From NCBI GenBank assembly GCA_008828725.1, contig MEHQ01003705.1, positions 642,742 to 706,741 on the forward strand: a stretch of DNA of 64,000 bases. Reading direction: 5' to 3'. Shown one piece after another: positions 23,201 to 38,200 of the stretch (within the stretch, counting starts at the first letter, position 1; each line of letters begins with the position of its first letter). Source of the DNA: Saccharina japonica. Its lineage: Eukaryota > Sar > Phaeophyceae > Laminariales > Laminariaceae. Made by a program: the position numbers and the translations under genes. The notes beneath the pieces were generated by a model. That model made no database searches. It was not told the origin of the DNA and was given only the letters and a program-made list of their open reading frames with translations.

Positions 23201-26200
23201 ATTGAATGCGGGCGGAGCGTCTCATGGACTGACTGAAACTCCAGATGGCATTCATAGTTGTTGTACGATCAGAGTGCAAGGGTGGCTGTGTGCAGGCCTT
23301 CCTTATGTTTCGCCGGGCTGCTTGTTCCTGTGTTATCGATGCTCGATTGTGTCAAGTTTGACGCGTGGCCGTTGACGTGCAAGGTACATTGCCTTTAAAT
23401 GGCGGGTTGTACGTGTCGTGTGGCTACACGATTAAATGACGCCAACGTAAATCAATAACGATGCTGATACCCTGCCCTGTGCTGATCTTTGTTCCAGCTA
23501 CGCTCGGGACAACACGACCGTGACCCTGCAAGACATGTCTTTGGTTGACAATTCGATGCTCATAGGCAGCGTGATCGTCGTCCAGAACAGCCATCTCGAA
23601 ACGCATAAGGTGTGTCGTGTTTTCGTCCAATCAACCGGTGCGCGGTGCTGGCCCATGTCCACTTCGTTGATGCTGGGTGGTAACGTGGCAAACTGTTTCC
23701 TCTCGCAACTGCTGGGTGATGGAGATGTTTAATTGGGGTTGGCACGACATAACGTCGGCAAATAGGCAGTCTCACCGTGTGGTGCAAGGTTCGGGCACTC
23801 GGGCCATCATTTGGATAATGCTACATGCAGGGCCACGGTATCGATATCGATAGGCACATGTTAGTTATGCTGTTCGGCTAGGCTATCGTATCCATTTGTG
23901 GGTGCGCCAGGTCTGCCGTTCATTCAGTGTACGATTATAGGCGACAAATCTTCTACCCATTGACAACCGGATAGCATCGACTGTAAAATAACTTTCGTGT
24001 GGCATGCCTGGGGCATCAAACACAGCGCTTGCGCTAGGTTGCTACAATCACCTATATATTGCCTTCCAGCGTACCTCGTTGCAACTGAACGTATACATAG
24101 TTCACGGCAGGATATTTTGGGCGACTTAGATATTGGTAACGGCTGGCATCAACAATGGTTATGTTAGCAGATACGACCAAACCTCACATATTTGAGTGAT
24201 CGATGACAGTCGATATCAAGATCACGAGTCGCGTTTGGATAGCGGCTTTTAGCCCAGTAGCGACATGTGTTCGAAATTATGGACACCATGACGGTTCACA
24301 ATACCATCACCATGTTATTAATAGTATCTGGCGGTTGCTTGCGGAGAAAGTAAGAGCTATATGGATGCTCATGAACAAACTAGTGTGGGTGCAATCAAGT
24401 CGAGCAAACGTGGTGAAAATAAATTTCCAACAATGTGTCGCATGCTGATCTTTATTGAGGGAAGATGAACCACGTTTCAACGTTACGTTGAACCTTTGAA
24501 ACCGCTGCGGCTCAAATATTCAGGTGGAATTCAGAGATTCTGCTGGCTCTGGACGCTCCGCGCACATCGTGTTCGAAGGATCGAGCTACCTAGCCGAAGA
24601 TACTTCCTTTGTAGGCTATGTGGGAGAGGTGCGTAGCGCCTACGGCATGAGTTTTCCTTGTCCCATCGTACACACTGCGAGATACCTGGTCGACTCATAT
24701 TCCCCAATAGCGGTTGCAAGACTTATCCCACGAGAGGGGTTTGCACTTTTGTTTGCCTTCTGAGGCTATAGTTAATGATAGGTTGAACTCATAAAGTGGG
24801 CAACTAACATTAAGGGTGCACGCTACCGTAGAGGTAGCACCCTGTATTTTCCGAGAATCATGCCTTGCGAAGCGCTGTACCTCAACAGGAATAACAGATT
24901 TTGGGCGGAAACAAAGCGCCGCCCGGTTATCAACCCGTTGACGCGTGCTACGGTAGAGGTAGCAGTTTTTGGCTGAATCGTTTTCTGAACGATCGGGCTC
25001 CTTAACCCGAATTCGTCGGACTTTCATTTTTGTGACGAAATATGTTTCAGAGTATATATACTTCGGTCATGAGATTTCTCATCCGGCAGCACTTTTATTC
25101 TCCTCCAAAATCCTTTTTTTCGGTGAGGTATGACGCTCCTTAAGGGCCCGTTTTAACGAAGAAGAAAAAAATTCAATTTGGAAAAAAAAAATCAAATCCG
25201 CTTTTCATTGGTCAACACGCGCACCAGCACCAAAGATTAGGATATTGGGGGGTGCTGGTGCGTGTGTTGACCAATGAAAAGCGAATTTGAATTTTATTTT
25301 GCCCAAATTGAATTTATTTTATACTCGTTAATTCGGGCCCTAAGTGAGGAGCTCAGAAAAAATATGGTGCACCTCTATCGTAGCATGCGTCCGTTGGCCT
25401 AAGTATACAGCGAAAACTATTCCAAGTTTAAAAACGAAATTCCGACGATATTCGGTTACGGAGCTGCGCCATTCAGGAATACACTAAGCCGAAAAGTGCT
25501 AACTCTATCGAAGCACGCCGAGTCTTAGTATGATAAAGTTACTGATATATTAGATTCAGGACTGTAACTCATAAGAATTAACGCCGGGTTGCAGGGAAAA
25601 ATGCCTTCGAACTGATGCTCCGGGGTAGATACCGAGCTCATCGTGTCAGGAGCTCACAACGTAAAGCGCCAACCGTACCGTGGCAGTGCTGTAAAACGTT
25701 ATAGTGGTAGTAACATATATCCGTATTTTAAGCCAGGTTTCGACCGTCGTTCAAGCCCAGCAGATTGTTTGTATCCGTCAATCGTCATTTGTTAACGAGC
25801 AGATGTCACGGTAGACGGGGGTTCGCTTACGCTAAGGTGCAGGCAAACATAATGTGACGATCGTTTCACGCGACGCCCGTGCGGTTGTTTTACGCTGATG
25901 CGGCCGTTTTCCAGGCGGTCGTGTCTAGCCGAGGCAACCTCTTCTTGGACAACTGTGACTTCAGTGGTAGCACAGCTTCCAAGCTGGTCGACTCAGAGCC
26001 AACCTCTACATCGGTTGTACGAAACGCGATCCTCGGGGACTCTAACTGTGAGCCGCAGCGTAGTGTGTTGTATTAAGTTATGCTTCTCTCATGGTTCTTT
26101 ACTGTTTTTCGTTGCCGAGGGGGCGGCTTTTGGGGATACCTACCGCCCAGGCTTTATATTCCTACCTTGATTTGCACATTCGAGGATGATGCTAGGAGAA

Positions 26201-29200
26201 CGGCGTCTACCATGTATCAAAAACTCCACATAATACGAGCCTGCCTGCGTGCGGTGAACGGCCAAGCTGATATAGCCGTGGCGGTAGCATTTAGAACCCG
26301 TCTGGACTTCGATCGAATTGAGAATTTCAGCAAGTTGGTGGAGCACGCCAAGCAAGAAGTGATTTCAACGCAATAGTGTGTGAAGCACACATTCTGACAG
26401 CAGCAGGAGTAAGTAGTGAAAATCATACCCACCAAGGCTTTCCGCGTGTCTGACATTCATGCCATGTACCTGGTACAGTAGGTGTCCAAACGTAAAAGCA
26501 AAAACGAGGATGTAACAAGTAACGAATATGAGTCACACCATCCTTCCATTCTTGTCTTCTACGCCCCGCTCTAAAACGAGCTTTCACACGCTGCTGATAT
26601 TTTGGATTGAAACCTCCCGATATGTCTGCCTGTCGCGTTAGATGAATCCCTCGCAGACGCCAGCTCAAACGCTGGAGAGCTGCCAAAAGCCAATTTCGCG
26701 ACTCACGCCATCCATACGTGTAAAGACATGCTGGATGTATCGGGGGGAGAGGGAAATTCGTCAAACGACTCCCAGCGGTCTGTTTGTAGCGAAGGAGCTG
26801 CGTGTTTGGACGGCGACTTGGGGGTGTACTGTCAATGTTACTATCCGCAGAGGACAATTAGCAGCTCGAAACAGGTGTTTGGTGATTTTGCGTACTGTAA
26901 ACCTCTGCTGGTGGTCCTCGTTTTCGGCATAGCTTGACGACAGCAACATTCAGAAAGTCGCAGGGGGTGTGGTTGGACGTGTACGTTATGTTGTGTGCGC
27001 GATGGGAGATTCGACCGTGAATCGATCTCCTGCATGCCGTCCTAACAATCGATTTCGGAACTACGGTATTACCTGGTACATGGCATAGCGGTAGGAATGC
27101 ATGCACGCTCGGGCCACCAGCGAATGATTAGCAACCAGACCCCAAGACGGCTTGCTGGGTTCTAGAGTGGCCTGTAATGCAGCCGACCTCAAGCTAAAAT
27201 ATATTTGCAATATCCTCGCGCACGAGTCCAACTGCCTCGCTGGTTTCTTCTTCGCTCGCTGTTATCGTCGCTTCGGTCGCTGTTGCTGGGTTCCAAACTT
27301 CGATTTTGAAGCCATGGACATGTAGAATACTTTGGAGTGAACCATGAAAAAATACTTCACTGAAAACGCACAGACGTATAATATCACGTTCATTTATATT
27401 CCCCCCGCTTACAATATCCGCTCGGGTTTCATTATTCCCATTTTGCTTGGTCCTGAAGTTATTGAGCAACTCTGATATAGTAGCTGCGGCCAAGCACTTG
27501 ACGCCATGTTCCTACATCGTGGGAGGCGGAATTCGTGTTCACGATTCGGGCCACGACGTACAGGAGGGCTGGGTGTTACGGTGGGGTTTATCGCTTCAGT
27601 GAAGAACCCTCTGTCGGTTAGATATAGGTGTCATCCGTATTCAGAAATATACTGGGAGCATTAAGCCCGTACCTCTGCGCTCGCCGGTCATTCCCTACCC
27701 CTCGGCCCTCGCCCCACGCGCATCACGGCTTGCGGGGGCAGGAGAGATGCGTGAGCGGAGACGCGGCTATGCTAGCGCTCACCCTTAATGAGTATCCGGA
27801 AAGAGCCTTGTTCCCGGAATTGGTCGAGGGAGACCTTCTCGTATCGTACGATGCCCCCGCTAGTCAAGCCCAGGTGGTGTCGTCCAGCTCGAGCGGGAGC
27901 AGCAGCAGCGGTGCCGTCGAAGGAAATGGCGACGGCGGCGTGGTGTGGACAGTGCAAGCGTTGCAGACGTCGAGCTTGCAGGATTGGACTATATTCCCGT
28001 CAACAGGGTTCCTCCTTCCCGGAAACAAGTGGGTGGAAAGCCGGCGTGACTTTTGGTCGTGAGAAGCACCCGAATGGATAAGGCCTCCTGTACGTAGCGG
28101 TTGAAAACTATCAAAGATATCTACCAGGTAGATTTTTGAATCAAGCCTTGACATGTACATCCTTTAAAATCGAGGCACAACAAGAAATTCGACACAAGGC
28201 AACGTACAAACGTTACACGCGTAAGATGTTGCGTCTGCTTGGTCAAGCTCTGCGATTAGAGCGAATCCTCAGGGATTTTTGTTTTTCCCTGGCACATTGA
28301 CGACGATCAATAATTGCATTGCCTGCAAATATGTGTTATTTGTGTTCTCAGTCCGTTTGATAATTTTGGATCTGCAAGCTAAGAGTGTTGCTGGTCGTTC
28401 TTGTGTGTGACCGGCTTTGAACTAGTGGCGTTCCTCGAAATACATTTAGGCTATCGACCGGGTAGGTCCTCGTCATCGCACATGTACAGTCTAGGCCATA
28501 CCACACGACGGAGTTCATGCTATGTCGCTGACCGATCTTGCGTTGGTGTAAGCTTGAAAATGGTGTAAGATGTAATTCATGACTTCCACAACTTGTGCAT
28601 ACCTTTAACCCAATACGTGGAGGTTTCATACAGCCGCTGACCCAGTAGTACACAGTACAACTCCCGCGCGAACGCCAAGGTTGCGGCTCGCACGGGAAAT
28701 AAGGCGGTTTTTAAGTTCTAGATTATAGTCAGATGGCGCAATATAAGCGCTATTTTGTCTACGGTAGGGACACACGCGTTCACCTCATCATGGTACCGTA
28801 GCACAACGTGAGGTGTGGGGGTTCTGTGCGTCATCGCTTCTTTCTCGTACCGTATGTCACTGGGTGTGGTCTCAGCGTCTATGTTTCGTCTCGTGTGGTC
28901 CAATGCGTTGTTGTTTCAAGTTCAGCAATTCTTTGCACTCTCTGGGCATACGGCATATCCAGTGTCCGCACTGGTCCTTTGCCCTAGACATATACAAGCT
29001 CGGCATCACAAACTTCGAAACATAATAACATACCATGCCGAAGTACGCGATCTGAGACGGAAGCACGCAGCCAGGCCAGCACACGTTACAACTCTTGACA
29101 TACGAAGTATAATAATATACGGTTAAGAAGAAAACAAGTGAAAACACCGAAATTACCAATATGAGACGAAAGAAAGGCGAAACGATGTACTTAAAACCCG

Positions 29201-32200
29201 CCACACCGAAGATAGGACGCAACTCAGACATTTAAAATACAATCGAATCAGGTATGATTTAAGTAAACACATTTTATTCTAGATTTTACAGGTGTTTATT
29301 GGTTACAACCTTGTCATCGTGTTCACGGTAGTGGTGTGTGACTTCATTTCTCGAATGCTCCTTATTTTCCGTTGCAGCGTTACCATACGGGTGGTCACCC
29401 AGCCCAGCGAAGACTTCGACGGCACAACGAACGTCACCTTTGGCGTCATCGACGGCTTTCTTCCGTCCAATATCTCGGCAGACTCCATCAACGACGGAGA
29501 CGACGATGGTCACGTCCAAATCAATTATACGCAAGCTCACCAGACGCAAGGGGAAACCGCTTCGAAGTCATCTCCGGGAGGAGAACGCATGCCTGGGGGG
29601 CTAGTAAACGCAGTGTCCTTTGATGTCACTTTCTATCATTGTGGGCCCGGCGGGTTCTGGGACGTGAACGCTGCCAACGGAAATGGCTCGGATGGATCCG
29701 GCGGTACCTGCCATGTTTGCGCTGAGGGGATCGGCGGCGTGCCAGAGGTAAGTCCGGAGGGTGGGAGGGGTGGGGCTACCGGACGCACCGTTTTGTTTAA
29801 AAAACGCTTGTGACCTGCTGTCGGTCCATACTACACGTGTACACGCCGAATGCAACACTAGTGGTAAGGTGCGGCATTGTCCCGCGAGCATTGCTGAGCG
29901 TGTAGGATACGCAAGCTGTGCCCGCTAGGTATGCAACATCCGCGTTTAGACCATTTATTGTGGAAACATTGTTTTGGCCCCTCTGAACTGAGAGTTTAGG
30001 CCGAAAATACACGGTTTACTCGGCGGGACGGCCCAAAACACCTGTAGACTCGTCAGGATGCTTCCCGTAGTTTTCCTACGAAGAGCTTTCTGACGTACGT
30101 TTCCGTTTTCTCTAGGGTCGCAGTTTGACTGTTTGTCCAATTTGCTGTTCTGACGACCATGATGGTTTTTCGCCAAAGCTCATCAAATATCCATTATTGT
30201 TGGCCCCAGCTTTGACCAACATAACATATAGTATTTCTGAAAACTGATTGGTTGCTCCAAAACTCATACTGGGACCCTGGAAAACCAGAGAAGTGCCCCA
30301 GAAAGCACTCGGAATTCTACCGGGTGGGGCATCTTGATTTTTAACTGTCCAACGGAGTATAGCGGGTATATCGGGCCTAAACATCAGTTCCTGGAGCCCA
30401 AAAATACTGTTTCCCATAATAGATGGTCTTAGATGGAGAACGTCTTACGAGCTCAGAGCGGTCGACTGCTGCGTGCGGGAGAGGGCGCCTCGGCGTATTT
30501 TCTACTCCAACAGCGTTAAGCACCCCTCTTCAGGCTTTGGGGTATGGCCTCGCCACCAACTTCTCGACTGTGGCCATTAGACACAACATAAATAACAGCA
30601 CGGAACACATGCTACGATAGAGGTGCACCATGTTTTTTCTCAGCTTCTCGCTAAAGGAGCGTCATACCTCACCAAAATAAATATTTTGGAGGAAAGTAAA
30701 AGCGCTGCCGGATGATGAATATCCTGATCGAAGTATGCTCTGAAACATCATTCGCCACAAAAGTGAAAGTCCGACGAATTTGGGTGAAGGAGCCCGATCG
30801 TTCTGAAAACGATTCAGCCAAAAAATGCTACCTCTACCGTAGCACGCGTCACGGTGTCCTGATAAAGTCGTCCGGCTTTCCTCCTTATATTGATGTATTG
30901 ATGCAATTGCTACCGGGTGCAAGGCAGAGTTGTCCACGTGCAGTCGAGAGTGGGCTATTGTTATTGAGAGGCCGTCGCGGTCGTCGGCCAACACGTACCG
31001 ATTTGGTAGTGTTCGTTAAATCGTCAACCTGATGTAGTCATTCCATTCGATTTTGATTATGTCGAAAACGTCAGGGTCTGGTATTGATTTCCGTTCCTCA
31101 AGGCCTACGCTGGTTTCTAAAACATATACAGCCAACTTGCGAAATATATTTCCACTTCGCATCACCAACGGCCGTTTGTGTAGACCTATTAAACATTGAG
31201 TAGCACAGAGACTTCTTCCCGCGCTCGTAATATTTCATCTAGGATTGTTTTGAGTTTTCACCAAGCGATCGGGTCGCGCTCACCTCGTGTTGACGCAGGG
31301 GGTGGACTGTGACAACTCTGGGATGACGATCAGAACCTTGCCGATCAAGCCGGGTTACTGGAGAGCCACGCTCGACGAGATGTTCATCCGCAAATGTTTC
31401 AGTGAGGTATGGGCGAGACGGGATCCTGCTTCAGGTACTTTCGGTGTTGTGTCAGGTTGTTTCGTAAACTAAACGCAACTCCCGACGGTGATCACACCTA
31501 CATACTCCATAATAAGCACGATTTGAGTTGCACATAGCGTTACGCGGCGTGGATACCATACGACGGCGAGGTGTATCGGCTGGGCAGGGGCCCAAGGCAC
31601 CGTTCGTTTCCCTGTCAGTAATTGTCTGTTAGTTGGTGCGCGCAGGTTACACTGGTATTTTCAGTCATTGACGCGTACCATAGCAATTGCAACTAATTCG
31701 CGCTTATCCGTGTTCTGGTATATGTATATATATATAGTATATATATATATCAGCGAAAGTTGGGTTCTGCACTTTTATTTGCCGCACGCTTCGAATGAAT
31801 TTCATACACGATATGCAGCGGTCGCGTAAAGTATCTCCGTAGTACACCGCGCATATTCTATTGCTGCTGCTGAAATAACTGATGGATCAAGGTTGGGTCT
31901 ACACTCGTATACTATATATAGCCGATCGCATGGCGTGAATTGCTCAAACGATCTTCAGGGATGGTATACATCATCACCCCCGTACTGTTTGTGAGGATGT
32001 TTGCGCGATTAATTTGCACACGCGTATGGTATCCGCCCCCAAAGGTCTTGCAGTAGCTCAAACAGCGATTGTGCTAGACGATGCTGGTAGTAAACGCATA
32101 CGCAGAATCCGATAAACACATACGAAGTATATATCATACATACTTGCACACGCGAAGATATGCAGAATACCAAGGCGCCGTTCCCAGTCGAACACAGAAC

Positions 32201-35200
32201 CCGATGGGTACGAATTTAGGCGTAACGGGTGCGTAGTTTCGATTATATCTGGGACAATGGAGGTATGCCAAACACACACGCCAAAACATGCAATGATGCA
32301 TGAATTACTGCTCTGTCAAGAGAGTTTGGAACAGGAGTACCCACAGGCGCGGCCGGAACGTATTGAGTTTTGGCCTGCACTTGTTCTGTATAAGATATCG
32401 GTGTTGTTGGTGTCACTTGCTACATTACAGCAGTCCTTGAAAATCCCCGTACAAATGGGGTTGTCGTCCAAACTATGAGTTCTTGAAAATCCTCGCACAA
32501 GTAGGGTTGACGTCCAAACGCATCTGACGCGAGTTCCCTTGCTGATACAGCACTCACTTTGGGAAACCCTTTGCACCCTTCTCTCATAACACAAGGACGC
32601 CTGCAAGGGAGGGACGACGGTGGCGGAGGTCAACGATTACTGCGGGGAAGGCTACGAAGGACCTCGTGAGCGTCTATTTAATATATTACTGTCGACGGTG
32701 TTGATGAATGTTGTTTGGTCTGGATGAAGAACGTAATTGTTGGTATATAGACATCAGTTTTGTATGTATAAACGCACTGGCCGGATTGCGCAAGTAATAT
32801 GTCTCGAGTTACTGGTTTTGGTTGAGGTATTGGGTGGTTCAGGCGATAACTAATATCACACTACATGGCACTACCTCTACCGCGGCGTTGCTTCTAATGA
32901 GGTTCTGAACCTATTGTGTTCTTCGCTGGGTGAGAGAAAACCCTACTGGTATATGTCAGCACTATCGTCCAAGGTACCAAGGCCTCCCTAATCGTATACC
33001 CCGCCTCTCACAGTTTAGTGCCACCATGGGTGTACACCCCGCAGCGTGTACGCTCTGGGTTATAACTCAAAACTCAGCATACAACGGACATCTTGTTTTC
33101 CTTACCTTTTTAAAATGCATTCTCCCGACCCTACCTACGACTCCGCCGAACCCTGTTCTCGCCGACAAAAGAATGCACAGTGTGCTCCCCTGGGTACGGA
33201 AGGGGAGCGGCGAACCAGTGTCGTGCATGCTCAGAAGGCTTCAAGATTGGCATGTACTTCCTTGGTGTCCTTTTGGCGCTTGTGACGACCGTCATGACCG
33301 CACTCCTTGTGGTGTATCTGGTAAGGACGGCCGTTAATGGCGTGCTATGGTGTCGATTATGCCGAACACGTTTGCACATAACCCTTGTGATTGTGTGATA
33401 GTGCCATGCAGTCCTATGGATTGGATAGCGGGCGCGAGAATCGTTGTGAGTGTACCCGGGTGCCATAAGCCCAGGCCAAAGTGAGATTGTTTGATTCAGC
33501 TACACATCAGACTACGGTTGCCTGGTGTTGGTCCAACTGTAATGCGTTTCCACGTACTCCACATCCCTCTGCCGCCGGTGTCCTTGTCTTCGATGTCTTC
33601 ATGTCTACTGTAGTACTCCACGCCCCCAAAAACGGGTAGCCGATATAGCTCTCTCCAGCTCGTTTAATAACAACAGAGCTGTACCCTTGCGTGAAACATG
33701 TGCAGACGAATCCCTTCAAGTCTGTCACCGCAACCATGTGATCTACCTACGGTTCGTGTGTGCCGTGAAACAAAGAACCGTAACACCGCCAAGCACTTGA
33801 CATGAGTTCGGCAACGACGTACTCGTTCAAACCGTACCCAGATTGGAGGCATGGGCGCTGTATGTTCTACGGTTGCCAACACAAAGAAAGCGGTTCTCAA
33901 GGTGAAACGGCGTTGTGCCGGGCTTGCATCGCCATCGAATGGCGGGGGTAACATCGATTTTGGACCTCTCCACACCCGGAGTGACACAATCAACGTTTCG
34001 ACCAGTGACAGCGTCGATCATTCAAGTACCATCGGCGTGGAAATGTCGAGAAACGTCGGCAAACGAACCAACAGGGAACACCACAGAGGGGTGTATCACA
34101 ACTGCAGCAATGGTCGTTCCCACGCCGGCGCCAAGGCTTTAGACGGGATGCGTGGTCTATCGGCTTTCTTTGGAACCTCCCGTCGGGCAAAAACAGCGCC
34201 CGCAGAAACGGATTCGTCGCTGGCACTGGAAAACCGACGAGAAGGACCAGCCGGTGGTTACGCCGCTGATGCAGGCGTCTTGGACTCTGCTACCGTCGAT
34301 GAATCAACCCCCGAGGTGGAGTTTGGCCGTGCGTGTGGAGGAGAGCATACGTATTCGGAGGCGCCCGACGTGCGCGTGGGTGGATGCGAGAAACCTGCAG
34401 GTGCCACCAAGATCGGGGAAACCCTGGCTGCACTGCCGCTGTCCAAGGTCAAGATTGTGATAGGTAAGTACCCTCAACGGAAAATTCCCCGGCCAACCAA
34501 CGTCCACATTGCCGAACGACAACCTGTTCACCGTGTTTTTTGTTCGAAGGGAGGTGTATGTAGTTTATGTTTTCCTGGTGCAACGTACTATTTGGTTTTA
34601 CGTGACCTCCCGCTTTGCCGGAGAAAAGGCGAAAAGCGAAGGGGGCCTTATCTTTATGTATTTAGGGATTCACCGCCACGTATGGATCGTAGTGTTGTAT
34701 CGCAGACCCAATTATCGTATGAACAACGATGCTTGACGTTCACGAGTCATTTCATTATCACCATCGACTTCCTCGAAAAAGGGAAGCCACCCTGGTGGTG
34801 ATGCGTCCGGGGACACGTCATGACGACAACCTCCCCTCCGAACAAAGTAACCGCTAACCTCTGTAGACGGGTATCAACCATCGCAGTATTGCAGACACTG
34901 CGATTGTGTCCATCGACGACCGCCTATGTATGTACAGCAGTGTTTGCCTAGCATTGACTTCAATCTTTCGTGTTCCGCGCGCTCAAATATATTCTCGATT
35001 TAACGCGTACATCATCGCTGAGCATGAGTCGATGCTTAGGCTTCAACCAGCACATGGCATGGATAATCCCTCGCCAAGACTACAGAGAAGCATTTCCTTT
35101 TGGAAAAAGCCTACCCAACGTACTGGAAACCAAGTTCCAGTCCCACACATGTGTAGGTTCATCGGATCCATGCCGATACCATGTCAGTGTCGTGTCGATA

Positions 35201-38200
35201 CCTGACTAGTTGGAAGCCCTTGTTTGGCGTTCCGTGCCAATGTATCCGACCTGTGTCAAAACTCGAAAATCAGCGTGTATTCCGGCATCGAGTGCGCGTT
35301 GTGATGTAATTAGCTTTGGTAACATTAGGCGTCGTTTTTTTGTTCTTTATAGATTGCGTTGTGCATGAATGCACAGCAACCACACTTCCCGTCGTCTCGA
35401 GTACGTAGCTATCGGAAGTCTACGGCAGGAGGGGCTACCCTTCGTTTCACTGCCTAGTATACTTCGCTCGCACCAGGTTCTCTGTCTTCAGGACGAAGGT
35501 GGACAAACACCATATATTGTTCGCTGAGCGGAACAAAATAGGGCTATTTGGTGGTGATTATCAGGGCACTGAAAACGCGGACACGCTCCAGAACCCGAAC
35601 CTACACGGTTCGGGCGGCGGCTCGGATCCGATGCGTGCTGCGATAGAGATAGCACTTTTTGGGTGAAGTGGTTTGTGAATGATCGAGCTCCTTAACAAAA
35701 AATCGGCGGACTTTGATCATTATTTTGTTGCACTAGTGTTCCTTGTTTGCTTCGGCCATGGGAGTTTCAATCGGATAGGTAGCACTTTTACTTTCCTCCC
35801 TTAATGATCAGCTTGGGGTGAGGTGTAGAGCTCTTCACGTAACCACCCTTCGAAGGCAAAAACATGGTGCACCTCTATTATCGTAGCCTGCGTCATCCGC
35901 TGAGGATTGAGGCCCCCCTCTACTGTAGCGATCCTATCCCTCTTGCATGCCAATGATTACCGTTCCCACGCGCCCCCCCCCTTGCCATCCGCCACCGGCT
36001 TTGTTTCTACTTGTTACAACTGGCCAACCGTCTACGGTATCGACTTCTCCCTGTTGCTGTTGCGGTGCGCATTGAGCGCAGTCGTCTGGCAAATATCGAC
36101 TGCGGTAAGTTGAGAGGTTTTTGTTCGCTATTCGACCAATCCACGTATCCACAAACAGTGTTTGCATGAGCATGCATGGTGTAAGTAAAAGTGTCGAGAG
36201 CTCTCGATAGGGAGCAGTCGCGCGTTGAACATCCTGTGGGGGCCCGTCGAGAATCGCAGGAGGGCCTCGTTGGATGTGGCTGGTCCCCGCGTTGGAGAGG
36301 AAAAAACAGTTGCGCAGTGCGCATGAAAATATACCCGAACAACACTTGGGAAAGTACATTTGCCGGGTATTTTGAACGGTTTCAGATAAATAGCCGAACG
36401 GAATCCCATACTTTTTACAAGTCTTTTTCCCTTGAAGGGTTCGGTTCTAGCCCAATGAGGCGAAACTGGCCTTAACGGTTCGCTTGTGCTCTGCGAAGCA
36501 ATATACTAATTTTAACCTGCGGCGCAACAGCCTTGCACACGACGGAGTATCTGCCCCAGCAAGGTGGAACACGTCTGTGGCGCTTGCTGCGCTGGCGCAG
36601 CGATGCCACACGCCTAGATATCCTTGTTCCCGATCCGAATTGCAGTATTTGACCTTGTGCTCTTATCTTCAGCGACGTTGATAGCTTTGAATCTACAGCA
36701 GCAGTATAGTAGGAGTAGGCTACTGCTGGTGCTGCTGCTGCTGCTGCTACTGCTACTGCTGCTACTGCTGCTGCTCATAGTGATGCATGCCAAGTGCGAG
36801 GTAGGTGCCTTGTAGCATTGTATACACCAGGCAGCATGCGGGCTCTGCAGCAGCAGTATATGTATAAAAGTGCTGTCATACTCATAAGCTGTTCGTACTG
36901 CCTTCGTATGAGTACAAGTGCACAAGCTTTTATGTATACGAGTATATAATATATGTGTGCGTGTAAATTAATGAATTTAGCGAACGAGGGAGAAGAATAT
37001 ACAGTGGTACATTGCGTTATCTAAATCGTAGTCACGTCCACACTGTATCAGTTCCTTTGTCACAGTGTGTCTCCTCTTTGAGCGCCTCTGTCGAATCTGA
37101 CGTTCACATGCTCGAAATGCTTGTGCCCAGTTTGCGCACGTGACTGGCGCAGGGTTTCCACCCATTTACGAGAAGTTTATCGCGGTGATCGGGCTATTTT
37201 CCATGGACCTGGGGTGGATTCTCTCCGCTGCGTGCCTCGCCACAGACCTGACATTCTACCATAAGCTTATGTAAGTGCCGCTACACAAACAACGCGCCTT
37301 AATGCTGTGGTGAACAGCAGCATCCGTACTTGGACTTGAAGTAGTGGTATGCACACCCGAACACAGGTTCTAAAAACGATGTAAATTCCATCAAGCTCTT
37401 GGTAAGGGACACTTGGCAAAGGGCCTTCAAACGGAATACCACATTATCTATTTTAGCGTCGTATCGTGCTTGCAATGACATCGGCTAACGGCTGTCAAAC
37501 GTACGGGTACAACCCAACGGGAGGCTTATGCTACACGTCCAGTATTTGTATCTCATTGAGGGCGATTGTTCGCCTTTTAATAAGCTTGAATGCCACTATG
37601 TTTCGTTTGCACCGATCTGTGCTCCTTCGATCGCTGCCCTTGGTCTGGAGTACGCCACCCACACCTGGCGTATAACACATCTAGAAGAAGTAAGGCACAT
37701 CCCTGACCATGTACATATCGCCCTACCGCAGCCCTCATTGGGAGCTATGAAATGTGCTGGTGCCGTTGTGTTGTTGTGTTTCGCGTGGTATATGGGGTGT
37801 TGTTGCTGCATGATGATTCCATTGGCGCAAACCAGCCCGTGGTTGCATGACCGGGTGGAATCAATAGAGTACTTGCACAAAGCACTACAGTAGTATGTGC
37901 TATACAAACAAAAAATGAGAAGCGTACACCATAACAAGTAAATGGGTAATTTCACCGACTGAACCCTGGCACAAACACGCGCTCCGCCGTTACAATAAAC
38001 GTGTGGATGGAGTGTGCCAACGTTTGCGGCAGGTGGTGCGTCGTTACAGGGAGGTACACCAGTAGTCATGCCGCAGAGTTACGCTTTCGCCTAGATGACA
38101 ACCAGCCATAGTTGTGTGTATTCGTGCTATGTCACACCCTTTTCGTCGAACCGTTCGTGCGTGTCGCATAGGATCGTGACCATCGGACCCCTAGTGCTCC

